From Robertkochia flava (GTDB lineage Bacteria > Bacteroidota > Bacteroidia > Flavobacteriales > Flavobacteriaceae), in assembly GCF_020166515.1 (NCBI RefSeq), contig NZ_JAINZT010000001.1:57680-121679 (forward strand): DNA of 64,000 bases. The letters are read 5' to 3'. A program made the position numbers and the translations under genes. The first letter of the stretch is position 1. Every line of letters begins with the position of its first letter. Shown one piece after another: positions 1-8,021 of this stretch. The notes below the pieces were generated by a model. That model had not been told where the DNA came from and made no database searches. It saw nothing but the letters and a program-made list of their open reading frames with translations.

Positions 1-272
1 ATGGCCATCGGGAGGTAAAGTTCGGCCTGCATCAGTTTATCGGCTTCGGCCTCCGTTTCCACTTCCTCCAGTTTCATACGAAGAAGTGTCCCCTTATGAA
101 GCGAAGACTGTTCAATAAAAAAAGGAACCAGGTTATTGCCCATGGCAATAAACACTGATTCCAGATCTTTGTAGAGTTCGGGTTCGTCTGTATCCAGCTT
201 GGCTAAGACTTCCCCTTTAAAGCTGTATTTTCTAACGATTTTACCGAGATAGAAGCAATCTTCTTTTCTCAT
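1..272 (-). CDS. rimM: Ribosome maturation factor RimM (3' end outside window)
   Basis: Only the first 90 or so residues are visible; the gene runs off the left edge. The N-terminus (MRKEDCFYLGKIVRKYSFKG) is the RimM barrel start with the G-x-I-x-x-x-x-x-x-K-G pattern, followed by a stretch typical of the first RimM domain. RimM binds ribosomal protein S19 and helps mature the 3' domain of 16S rRNA in the cytoplasm. The ATG at 270-272 lies 8 nt after the rpsP stop codon, so the two are almost certainly cotranscribed, the usual rpsP-rimM arrangement. The family call is firm; the C-terminal PRC domain cannot be checked. Confidence 0.9.
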   Translation of the reverse strand, partial: MRKEDCFYLGKIVRKYSFKGEVLAKLDTDEPELYKDLESVFIAMGNNLVPFFIEQSSLHKGTLLRMKLEEVETEAEADKLMQAELYLPMA

Positions 273-280
273 AAAACAGA

Positions 281-835
281 TTATGCTTCAGCTTCTTTGG
301 TCTCTTCACCACCTTCTGCAGCTGGTTCTTCAGCTTCAGCAGTAGTTTCCTCGGCAGCAGTTTCAGCAGCATGCAGTTCGGCCTCAGCCTCAGCAGCAGC
401 AGCTTTACGCTTCTCATTCACTTCCTTCTCTGCTTCAAGAGCTTTTGCTTTAGCTTCTTCTTCAGCTTTAGCAAGATCCTCTTTCTTAGAAGACACCTTA
501 GCGTCCTTCTCTTCTAACCAGGCTTCAAATTTCTTGATGGCCTCATCTTCAGAAAGAGCTCCTTTATCAACACCTTTAAGCAGGTGATGCTTCAGCATAG
601 CTCCTTTGTAAGAAAGAATTCTTTTAGCAGTTTCAGTAGGCTGAGCCCCGTTTCTTAACCACTTTACAGATCCATCTACATCAAGGTCGATCTGTGCAGG
701 GTTAGCAGTAGGATTGTAAGTTCCCAGTTTTTCAAGGAATTTACCATCTCTTTTTGAACGGCTGTCAGCCGCGACGATCCAGTAAAAAGGCTTCCCTTTT
801 CTACCGTGTCTTTGTAATCTGATTCTAACAGGCAT
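281..835 (-). CDS. rpsP: 30S ribosomal protein S16 with Ala/Glu-rich C-terminal tail
   Basis: The product of 184 residues starts MPVRIRLQRHGRKGKPFYWI, the classic S16 N-terminus, so I place the start at the ATG at 833-835 and not at the upstream in-frame codon at 892. The first 80 or so residues are the S16 fold, which binds 16S rRNA and is needed for 30S assembly. The remaining roughly 100 residues are a low-complexity Ala/Glu/Lys tail, probably a charged helix. S16 is about 80-90 residues in most bacteria; long tails are common in Bacteroidota. It is followed at once by rimM. A promoter box and a leader hairpin lie just upstream. Confidence 0.96.
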   Translation of the reverse strand: MPVRIRLQRHGRKGKPFYWIVAADSRSKRDGKFLEKLGTYNPTANPAQIDLDVDGSVKWLRNGAQPTETAKRILSYKGAMLKHHLLKGVDKGALSEDEAIKKFEAWLEEKDAKVSSKKEDLAKAEEEAKAKALEAEKEVNEKRKAAAAEAEAELHAAETAAEETTAEAEEPAAEGGEETKEAEA

Positions 836-840
836 AATTA

Positions 841-881
841 CATTAATTAGTTGGGGTTCACGACCCCTATTATTAATTTTT
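841..881 (-). promoter_or_regulatory. Hairpin in the rpsP leader
   Basis: On the minus strand a GGGGT/ACCCC stem (853-857 with 863-867, 5-nt loop) is extended by an imperfect AT-rich stem of the ATTAAT type on both sides. It ends about 6 nt before the rpsP ATG and fills most of the leader predicted from the -7 box at 890-897. Such a structure could control rpsP translation, but no known r-protein leader was recognised. Confidence 0.4.
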
Positions 882-889
882 TGAGGGTG

Positions 890-897
890 CAAATATA
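890..897 (-). promoter_or_regulatory. Putative -7 box for rpsP-rimM
   Basis: TATATTTG on the minus strand matches the Bacteroidota -7 consensus TAnnTTTG. It would start transcription near 884, giving a leader of about 50 nt. No clear TTG -33 element is seen. Confidence 0.5.
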
Positions 898-1308
898 AAC
901 TAAAATCTTATTATTCTTATACTTTACAGCATTAAAAACAAGGTAGAGCGATTTATTCTCAGTTATGAGTTTGAGTTGGAGTTGGAGTTGGAGTTTTTAA
1001 TTCACAGAACAGAAAAACTATATCCTCCGAATCTCCATTTAAGAAATTACTACGTCAGACCTAACCCCCCCCGCCTTTGATGCATCCGTCTCCCTGTCTC
1101 CCCATCTTCCTCTCTCCCCGTCTCCCTGCTTCCCTACCTCCCTAAAACATTTTAACAAGAAAATCCCTTAACAACTCTTAACACTTTCCGTTAAACTAAT
1201 GATAAACCCTCTTAAATATTTGATAATAAGGTAATTATGTGTTAAGTTATAGTTGCGTTACTGAAAAACAGTAACCTTGAATTTGAACCAATTAAAAGCA
1301 GAATACCA
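898..1308. other. Divergent intergenic region with simple repeats
   Basis: There is no gene here. It holds a short (GAGTTG)n run at about 973-996 and a strongly pyrimidine-rich tract at 1087-1143 made of degenerate TCTCCCTG/CTTCCC units. The promoter for the 1309 gene should lie at its right end: TAACCTTG at 1272-1279 is one mismatch from TAnnTTTG, with TTG at 1253-1255. Confidence 0.6.
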
Positions 1309-1761
1309 ATGAAGTTTAGCAAAATGATGTCAGACCGTTTAAATGTTCTGCTCGAAAAAGCGTACGACGCCGAAAAAGGATATTTAAACGCAATGCAACG
1401 AATAGATCAACCTGAAATAAAAATGTTTTTTAAGCGAACCGCCCAGCAGCGAGGCGATTTTGCCAGAGACCTGAGAAGAGAGATTCTGAGCTATGGAGAA
1501 ATCCCCGAAGACAGTGGAACTCTTAAAGCAGACACCCACAGATTCTGGACGAATTTAAAAGCGTTGCTATCTGAAAATAAGGTAGAGGTCGTTCTTGAAG
1601 AATGCCTGAGAGGAGAGAAAGAGATTATCAAGGAATACAATGAGATCCTCGAAGAACAACGCACCCTGCCGCCAAGTACGGTAGAGTTGCTTAAAAAGCA
1701 TAAGGATGCAATTCAAAACTCCATCAACAAAGTGAAACTGTACGATGAGATGGCATCCTGA
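1309..1761 (+). CDS. PA2169-like four-helix-bundle protein (DUF2383)
   Basis: The 150-residue soluble, highly helical protein shows the DUF2383 pattern of repeated acidic helices (LLEKAYDAEKGYLNAM near residues 14-29, ECLRGEKEIIKEYNEIL near 103-119) with ferritin-like E-x-x-x-Y/E spacing. Function is unknown; family members are often stress-inducible and are compared with ferritin-like folds. No signal peptide or membrane segment is seen. It stands alone, divergent from rpsP, and is closed by an intrinsic terminator at 1783-1809, so it is a single-gene transcript. Confidence 0.85.
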   Translation: MKFSKMMSDRLNVLLEKAYDAEKGYLNAMQRIDQPEIKMFFKRTAQQRGDFARDLRREILSYGEIPEDSGTLKADTHRFWTNLKALLSENKVEVVLEECLRGEKEIIKEYNEILEEQRTLPPSTVELLKKHKDAIQNSINKVKLYDEMAS

Positions 1762-1782
1762 TCCTAAATAGATAACCTCGAG

Positions 1783-1809
1783 AGCCCGGGAAATATCCCG
1801 GGTTTTTTT
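1783..1809 (+). terminator. Intrinsic terminator after the DUF2383 gene
   Basis: The stem CCCGGG/CCCGGG (1785-1790 with 1797-1802, loop AAATAT) is followed by seven Ts. Confidence 0.85.
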
Positions 1810-1835
1810 ATGTTTTTTCGTAACTTCCTTCCGCT

Positions 1836-2861
1836 ATGAAAAGACCCTTACTGGCCTTTGACGAAAAAGGCATTTTTTGTGAACCGGCCGGGGTATATCT
1901 CGACCCCTGGAGGCCCGTCGACAAGGCGCTGATCACTCATGGCCATTCCGATCATGCCCGATGGGGTCACCGCCAATACATCACCCATCATCACAATAAG
2001 CCCATTATCACCTCCCGCCTGGGAACTATTTCTGCCAAAGGTATTTCCTGGGGAGAGCCCCTGCTGGTGAACAATGTGAAATTCAGTTTTCACCCTGCGG
2101 GTCATATCCCGGGATCATCTCAGATCCGGGTAGAACACAAGGGCGAAGTATGGGTTTTTACCGGCGACTATAAACTGGAAGATGACGGGATCTCCCAGCC
2201 CTTTGAACCTATAAGATGTCATGGGTTTATCACAGAATGCACTTTCGGGATCCCGGCCTTTAACTGGCGTCCCCAGGAAGAGGTATTTCACGACATTAAC
2301 ACCTGGTGGCGGGAAAATAAGGAAGAAGGAAATACTTCTGTCTTATTTGCCTATTCCCTGGGAAAAGCCCAGCGCCTGTTAAAACACCTCGATCAGAGCA
2401 TAGGAAAGGTTTATACCCACGGGGCCATCGAAAATATGACCTCGGTATTAAGAACCTTCATGGAACTGCCTCCCACCATACCCATAAACAAAGACACTCC
2501 GAAAGCGGAAATCCGGGGCAACCTCATCCTGGCACCGCCAAGTGCCCATGGAAGTGTCTGGTTGCGCAAATTCGCTCCTTTTGTTACGGCTTCTGCAAGC
2601 GGATGGATGGCATTTCGAGGGGCGCGAAGAAGAAGGGCAGTAGACCGGGGTTTTGTACTGTCTGATCACGCCGACTGGAGCGGCTTACTGAAGGCGGTTA
2701 AGGCTACAGAATGTGAAACGGTGGTCACCACCCATGGGTATACGGAGATCTTCTCCAGGTACCTGAGGGAAGAGTTGGGGTACAACGCTTATACGCAGCA
2801 TACGGAATTCGAAGGAGACCAGGAGGAGAATGCTTCTGCTGAAGATAAAGAAACGGCCTGA
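1836..2861 (+). CDS. Ligase-associated DNA 3' exonuclease (metallo-beta-lactamase/beta-CASP)
   Basis: The 341-residue protein has the metallo-beta-lactamase signature HGHSDH at residues 35-40, a GHIPGSSQ segment near 90, a FTGDYK segment near 110 and a late SDHADW segment, the layout of the CPSF73/SNM1-like enzymes annotated as mRNA 3'-end-processing or ligase-associated exonuclease. Family knowledge says the member in this cluster acts on DNA. Its TGA overlaps the ligase ATG by one base (TGATG), so the two are translationally coupled. It is the first gene of a repair cluster with ligase, Lhr-type helicase and PdeM. Confidence 0.88.
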   Translation: MKRPLLAFDEKGIFCEPAGVYLDPWRPVDKALITHGHSDHARWGHRQYITHHHNKPIITSRLGTISAKGISWGEPLLVNNVKFSFHPAGHIPGSSQIRVEHKGEVWVFTGDYKLEDDGISQPFEPIRCHGFITECTFGIPAFNWRPQEEVFHDINTWWRENKEEGNTSVLFAYSLGKAQRLLKHLDQSIGKVYTHGAIENMTSVLRTFMELPPTIPINKDTPKAEIRGNLILAPPSAHGSVWLRKFAPFVTASASGWMAFRGARRRRAVDRGFVLSDHADWSGLLKAVKATECETVVTTHGYTEIFSRYLREELGYNAYTQHTEFEGDQEENASAEDKETA

Positions 2862-4444
2862 TGAGAGACTTTGCGCAACTCATAAAAAATCTAGACAGCA
2901 CCAACAGTACCAACAGGAAGGTAGCCCTGTTAAGTACATATTTCCGGGAAGCGGAAGACCCTGATAAGCTCTGGACCATTGCGCTCTTGTCTCACCGCAG
3001 GCCAAAACGCCCGGTAAACACTACCCGGTTGCGGGAATGGGCTTCTGCCATCGCTTCGATACCCCTTTGGCTTTTCGAGGAATCATACCATATTGTCGGG
3101 GACCTGGCCGAGACCATTGCCCTGGTGATCCCACAGGAGAAGAGCTCCAATAAGAAGTCGTTGCATCAGCGCATGCAGGACCTGGTGGCCCTGAGAGGAA
3201 AACCGGAACGAGAGCAACGCAGCTACCTGGAAACCGCATGGCTGGAATTCGACCATTACGAACGATTCGCCTTCACCAAATTACTTACCGGAGGTTTCCG
3301 GATCGGGATCAGTCAGAAACTAATGACCCGTGCCCTGGCCAAAGCCACCGGGCAGGAAGAAGATGTACTCGCTTATCAGCTTATGGGGGGCTGGACTCCG
3401 GCAACCACTACTTTTGAAAAACTCATTTATTCCGGACAGGAGGCCGCCGAAAAAAGCAAACCTTACCCGTTTTACCTGGCCTACCCCCTGGAAGATCCCC
3501 CGGAGGAGCTTGGCGATCCAAAAGCCTGGTTTGCCGAGTACAAATGGGATGGGATCCGGGCCCAGCTCGTTTGCAGAGACCAACAGGTGTTCGTCTGGAG
3601 TCGGGGTGAAGAACTGGTTACCGATAAATTTCCAGAACTGGAACAACTGGCAGCAAGTATCCCGGATGGGACGGTCATCGACGGAGAACTTCTGGTGAGG
3701 AAAGGAAAGGAGATCGGCAGTTTTAACGACCTACAGAAGCGTCTGGGTCGTAAAACGGTGAGCAAAAAATTACTGACTGAAAATCCTGTTTTCATTAAGG
3801 CCTATGACCTCCTGGAGTGGAAAGGTCAGGATATCCGGGACAGATCCATGGAAGAACGGAGATCCCAACTGGAACACCTCTTCCCGCTTCACCATCAGGA
3901 TTCGGAACGTCTCGAACTATCTCCGCTCTTACCTTTTAAAACCTGGAAAGAAGTCTCCGAATACAGGGCACATGCCCGGGAAGAACAAAGCGAAGGACTG
4001 ATGCTGAAAAGGCGAAGCGCCCCTTATGGGGTGGGCCGTAAAAAAGGGGACTGGTGGAAATGGAAGGTAGACCCGCTGACCATCGATGCAGTTCTCACCT
4101 ACGCCATGCGCGGTCACGGAAGACGCACCAATCTCTTTACCGACTATACCTTTGCCCTTTGGCATGAAGGGGAACTAACCACCTTTGCCAAGGCCTATTC
4201 CGGCCTGAGCGATGCTGAATTCAGGGAAGTGGATCGGTTTGTAAAGAAAAACACCACCGACAGGTTCGGCCCGGTACGCCAGGTAAAACCCGAACTGGTT
4301 TTTGAGATCGCCTTTGAAGGCATTGCTCCAAGCAGCAGACATAAGAGCGGGGTGGCTGTCCGTTTTCCGCGGATGCTGCGCTGGAGAAAGGATAAAAAAC
4401 CTGAAGAGGCCAACACCCTTGACGACCTGAAAGCATTTTTATGA
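2861..4444 (+). CDS. ATP-dependent DNA ligase of the Lhr/Exo/PdeM cluster
   Basis: This is a 527-residue ATP-dependent ligase. The N-terminal about 200 residues form the DNA-binding domain. The nucleotidyltransferase motif I KWDGIR lies at 228-233, with Lys228 as the expected AMP acceptor. Motif IV (EGLMLK) and motif V (WWKWK) follow near 380-400, and the C-terminus is an OB-fold. It has no polymerase or nuclease fusion, so it is not the NHEJ LigD type, and no Ku gene is visible. It seals DNA nicks using ATP. It starts in the exonuclease stop codon and overlaps the helicase by 4 nt (ATGA). Confidence 0.9.
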   Translation: MRDFAQLIKNLDSTNSTNRKVALLSTYFREAEDPDKLWTIALLSHRRPKRPVNTTRLREWASAIASIPLWLFEESYHIVGDLAETIALVIPQEKSSNKKSLHQRMQDLVALRGKPEREQRSYLETAWLEFDHYERFAFTKLLTGGFRIGISQKLMTRALAKATGQEEDVLAYQLMGGWTPATTTFEKLIYSGQEAAEKSKPYPFYLAYPLEDPPEELGDPKAWFAEYKWDGIRAQLVCRDQQVFVWSRGEELVTDKFPELEQLAASIPDGTVIDGELLVRKGKEIGSFNDLQKRLGRKTVSKKLLTENPVFIKAYDLLEWKGQDIRDRSMEERRSQLEHLFPLHHQDSERLELSPLLPFKTWKEVSEYRAHAREEQSEGLMLKRRSAPYGVGRKKGDWWKWKVDPLTIDAVLTYAMRGHGRRTNLFTDYTFALWHEGELTTFAKAYSGLSDAEFREVDRFVKKNTTDRFGPVRQVKPELVFEIAFEGIAPSSRHKSGVAVRFPRMLRWRKDKKPEEANTLDDLKAFL

Positions 4445-6903
4445 ACACAGGAGAGATCATAGCTGCGTCGGGCCTTTGGTTTGAAAGAAGGGGATGGAAA
4501 CCCTTTCCGTTTCAAAAACAAACCTGGGAGGCTTTCCTAAAAGGTAAAAACGGCCTTCTCAATGCCCCTACGGGCAGCGGAAAGACCTATGCTTTATGGG
4601 TGCCCATAGCCATGTCTTTGAAACACGACCTGGAAACACCGGGCACTGAGAAAGGCGGGGTTAAAGCCATCTGGATCACTCCCCTGCGTGCCCTCTCCCT
4701 GGAGATCGCCCAGGCTGCCAAAGCCTTTGCCGACCACCTCGACATTGGCCTGGAGGTTGGAATAAGAACGGGAGACACCAGCCAGAAGGAGCGGGCTGCT
4801 CAGCGAAAAAAAATGCCCGACCTGCTCATCACCACTCCGGAAAGCCTGCATTTACTTCTCGCTTCAAAGAATCACGCCAAATATTTCAAAAATTGCAGGG
4901 CTATCGTAGCCGACGAATGGCATGAGTTAATGGGCAGTAAAAGAGGGGTGCAAACCGAACTCGCAATCTCAAGATTAAAGACACTTTGTCCGCAGATGCG
5001 CATATGGGGCATTTCTGCCACCATTGGCAACCTCGAGCAGGCAAGAGCAGTGCTCCTGGGGCCCGATTCCGGCCATCTGAAAAACTCGGTCCTGATCATG
5101 GCAAGGCTGAACAAACGTATCCAGGTAAAATCTGTCCTTCCCGAAAAAATGGAAAAGTTCCCCTGGCGCGGCCACCTGGGGATTCACCTGCTGGACGAGG
5201 TCATTCCCATTCTCAGGGAAAGCAGATCGACCCTGCTCTTTACCAACACCCGGTCGCAGTGTGAGATCTGGTTCCAGGCCATTCTTTCCAAATACCCTGA
5301 ATTTGCCGGGGAGATCGCCATGCACCATGGCAGTATCGACAAAAAAACCAGGTTATGGGTAGAAAATGCCATCCGGAATGACAGCCTCAAAGCTGTGGTC
5401 TGTACCTCAAGCCTTGACCTGGGTGTGGATTTCGCCCCTGTAGAGACCATCATCCAGATCGGAGGACCTAAGGGAGTGGCGCGCTTTCTGCAACGTGCCG
5501 GGCGAAGCGGACACCAGCCGGGAAAAGAAAGTAAGATCTGGTTTCTGCCCACCCATGCTATGGAGCTTATTGAGGCCTCTGCCCTGAAAAAAGCCGTAAA
5601 GGAAAAAGCCGTGGAAGACCGCATCCCCTACCTGCTCTGTTACGATGTACTGATACAATACCTGACCTCCCTTGCCGTCTCTGATGGGTTTTATCCGGAA
5701 ACCCTCTATCCCGAAATCACATCGACCTTTTGTTTCCAGGGACTCACCCCTGAAGCATGGCAGTGGGTACTGAACTTTATTACTATGGGCAGTCAGACGC
5801 TCCGGGAATACGATGAATACCGGAAGGTGGAGATCATGGATGATGGGTTGTTCAAGGTAAACAGCAGGGGTGTAGCCATGCGCCACAGACTTTCCATTGG
5901 TACCATTGTAAGTGATGCCATGCTTACGGTAAAATACCTCAAAGGGGGCTATCTCGGACACATTGAAGAGTGGTTCATCTCCAAACTTCAACCGGGGGAT
6001 ACATTTACTTTCGCAGGAAGAAACCTCGAACTTTTCCGGATCAAACAGATGCAGGTACTGGTTAAACGCTCTAAAAAGAAAACGGCCAAGGTACCCAGCT
6101 GGATGGGAGGACGGATGAGCTTTTCCTCCCAGATGAGCGCCTTGCTAAGGGAAGAGCTTTACGGGATTAATGCACCGGAACAGCCTTCACTTTCAGAAGA
6201 ACTAAAGGCGCTGCACCCGGTATTTGAGCGTCAGCGAAAGGAATCGGTAGTGCCCGGCCCACAGGAATTCCTGATCGAAACCTTTAAGACCAGGGAGGGC
6301 TATCACACCATTTTTTATCCGTTCGAAGGTCGCTTTGTACATGAGGCTATGGCCAGCCTGCTTGCCTACCGTATCAGCCTGCTTCACCCCATAAGTTTTT
6401 CGCTTGCTTTTAATGACTATGGATTCGAATTGCTGTCTGACCAGGCCATGGATATAGAGCAAGTACTTGACAACAACCTTTTCAGCACCTCCTATGTGCA
6501 TGAAGACCTGCAAAAAAGCCTGAATTCCACAGAAATGGCAAGACGAAAATTCAGGGATATTGCGGTGATCTCCGGGTTGGTGTTCCAGGGCTACCCCGAC
6601 AAACAACTTAAAAGCAAACACCTGCAGAGTAGTTCCCAGTTGTTCTTTAATGTGTTTCGGGATTTCGAACCAGACAACCTGTTATACCTGCAGGCCTTCA
6701 GGGAAACCTTCGAACACTCCCTGGAAGAGGGAAGGCTCATACAGGCCCTGGAACGCATCGGCAAACAGGAAATCGTGTGGCGAAATTGCGAAAGACCTAC
6801 CCCTTTCTCCTTTCCTATCATTACCGACAGGCTTCGGGAAAAACTCTCTTCAGAAAAGCTCGCCGACAGGATCCGAAAAATGAAACTACAACTTGAAAAA
6901 TAA
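4441..6903 (+). CDS. Ligase-associated DEXH-box DNA helicase (Lhr-core type)
   Basis: The 820-residue superfamily-2 helicase has Walker A APTGSGKT at 42-49, DEWH box at 158-161, SATIG motif III at about 191 and QRAGRSGH motif VI in the second RecA domain. A winged-helix and Lhr-specific domain fill residues 380-820. Lhr-core proteins are ATP-driven 3'-5' translocases that unwind RNA:DNA and DNA duplexes. It lacks the extra C-terminal half of full-length Lhr, as expected for the ligase-associated subgroup. The start overlaps the ligase stop by 4 nt, so it is cotranslated. Confidence 0.92.
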   Translation: MNTGEIIAASGLWFERRGWKPFPFQKQTWEAFLKGKNGLLNAPTGSGKTYALWVPIAMSLKHDLETPGTEKGGVKAIWITPLRALSLEIAQAAKAFADHLDIGLEVGIRTGDTSQKERAAQRKKMPDLLITTPESLHLLLASKNHAKYFKNCRAIVADEWHELMGSKRGVQTELAISRLKTLCPQMRIWGISATIGNLEQARAVLLGPDSGHLKNSVLIMARLNKRIQVKSVLPEKMEKFPWRGHLGIHLLDEVIPILRESRSTLLFTNTRSQCEIWFQAILSKYPEFAGEIAMHHGSIDKKTRLWVENAIRNDSLKAVVCTSSLDLGVDFAPVETIIQIGGPKGVARFLQRAGRSGHQPGKESKIWFLPTHAMELIEASALKKAVKEKAVEDRIPYLLCYDVLIQYLTSLAVSDGFYPETLYPEITSTFCFQGLTPEAWQWVLNFITMGSQTLREYDEYRKVEIMDDGLFKVNSRGVAMRHRLSIGTIVSDAMLTVKYLKGGYLGHIEEWFISKLQPGDTFTFAGRNLELFRIKQMQVLVKRSKKKTAKVPSWMGGRMSFSSQMSALLREELYGINAPEQPSLSEELKALHPVFERQRKESVVPGPQEFLIETFKTREGYHTIFYPFEGRFVHEAMASLLAYRISLLHPISFSLAFNDYGFELLSDQAMDIEQVLDNNLFSTSYVHEDLQKSLNSTEMARRKFRDIAVISGLVFQGYPDKQLKSKHLQSSSQLFFNVFRDFEPDNLLYLQAFRETFEHSLEEGRLIQALERIGKQEIVWRNCERPTPFSFPIITDRLREKLSSEKLADRIRKMKLQLEK

Positions 6904-6998
6904 GAAGGCTTCCGGGGAATTGTCTAATTTTAACTCCTTTTCGATCCCTCTTTTCCCGAAAAGAAACCACATAATACCAAAGCGAGCAGATCATAGAA

Positions 6999-7643
6999 AT
7001 GCACATCAGGGAAATTAACATACATGGCCAGGAATTCCAGCTCCACCCTTATGGGGCAGCGTATTGGAAGGAACGTTCCACACTGCTTATTGCCGATGTG
7101 CATTTGGGTAAAGCCACCCATTTCCGAAAGAACGGGATGGCCGTCCCCGAAGAGACCATGTTTGAACCCTATAAAAAACTGGAAGCGGTGTGCGAACGCT
7201 TTAAACCGGAAACCCTCTGTTTCCTCGGGGACCTTTTTCACAGCTATATCAACAACGAATGGTTACTTTTTGAGACATGGGTCCGGAATGCAACTCCTGA
7301 ACTGATACTGGTAACCGGGAACCACGATATCATTCCGGAGCACAAGCTGGAAGCTGTTGGAGTGAGCATCAAAGACGAATGGTGTATCGGTTCCTTTCTG
7401 CTCACCCATGAACCCTGTGAGAAAACTGCTTATTTTAACATTTGCGGCCATATCCATCCCGGTATCCGACTGAAGGGCCCTGGCAGGCAAACCCTGAAAC
7501 TCCCCTGCTTCTTCCAGAAAGAAAAACAACTGATCCTGCCCGCATTCGGGGAATTCACCGGGAAATACATTATGAGCCCGGATAAGACCGATAGGGTTTT
7601 TGCGGTAACCCCGGAGGAAGTGGTGTTGGTTAGTGGTGAGTAG
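6999..7643 (+). CDS. pdeM: Ligase-associated metallophosphoesterase PdeM
   Basis: The 214-residue calcineurin-like phosphoesterase shows the ordered metal ligands: DVHLG (Asp33, His35), GD at 77-78, GNHD at 107-110, THEP near 137, and CGHIHPG with His151 and His153. The tract KATHFRKNGMAVP after the first motif is typical of PdeM, the phosphodiesterase of the Lhr/Exo/Lig set. A 95-nt gap separates it from the helicase; no terminator is seen there, so it probably belongs to the same transcript. Manganese-dependent activity is known for relatives. Confidence 0.9.
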   Translation: MHIREINIHGQEFQLHPYGAAYWKERSTLLIADVHLGKATHFRKNGMAVPEETMFEPYKKLEAVCERFKPETLCFLGDLFHSYINNEWLLFETWVRNATPELILVTGNHDIIPEHKLEAVGVSIKDEWCIGSFLLTHEPCEKTAYFNICGHIHPGIRLKGPGRQTLKLPCFFQKEKQLILPAFGEFTGKYIMSPDKTDRVFAVTPEEVVLVSGE

Positions 7644-7890
7644 TTAGTAGTTAGGCGGGCCTGCCTGCCATACCGCCAGGTAGGCAGGAGTCGGGAATGG
7701 GTGATCCCGCAAGCGGGATCGATTATGAATTATGAATGGTTAATTATGGATGATCGTCTTTGCGAGCTCCGCCATAGCGGAGCGTGGCGATCTCCCGGTA
7801 GCAGGAACGAGTTGCAGGGACGAGGGACGGGTTTTATAAAGTCGTCTTCGCGAGCGAGCCCGATACTTCGGGAGAGCGTGGCGATCTCCC
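7644..7890. repeat. Cluster of extragenic palindromic repeats
   Basis: Several short inverted repeats lie side by side: CCTGCCT/AGGCAGG (7660-7666 with 7682-7688); GATCCCGC/GCGGGATC (7703-7710 with 7713-7720); GCTCCGC/GCGGAGC (7766-7772 with 7777-7783); and CCCG/CGGG near 7858-7871. The last two sit inside two copies of one larger unit, CGTCTTYGCGAGC-loop-GCGTGGCGATCTCC, at about 7755-7795 and 7842-7890. These look like REP-type dispersed elements. The reading frame across them is not a credible gene. Confidence 0.7.
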
Positions 7891-8021
7891 TGATTTGACC
7901 TAGATTTCCAAAAGAACTATAAGTCCTTCAAAGACATCTCCCCCCTACTCCCGACTCACCACTCACCATTCACTAAACCAATCTTCGTACCTTCGTAACC
8001 TTGTAACCTCGTAACTCCCGT
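7891..8021. other. Short-period repeat before hemW
   Basis: Degenerate copies of a 8-9 nt unit (TTCGTACC, TTCGTAACC, TTGTAACC, TCGTAACTC) run from 7984 to 8016 directly into the hemW start. No promoter consensus was found. Confidence 0.5.

Noticed and set aside
297..587. Plus-strand 96-codon frame over rpsP
   Set aside because: It is the Ser/Ala-rich mirror of the Ala/Glu tail of S16 and has no domain of its own.
2861..4444. NHEJ LigD
   Set aside because: There is no polymerase or phosphoesterase fusion and no Ku gene; the neighbours define the Lhr-associated ligase.
7701..7898. 65-codon frame downstream of pdeM
   Set aside because: It lies wholly within palindromic extragenic repeats.
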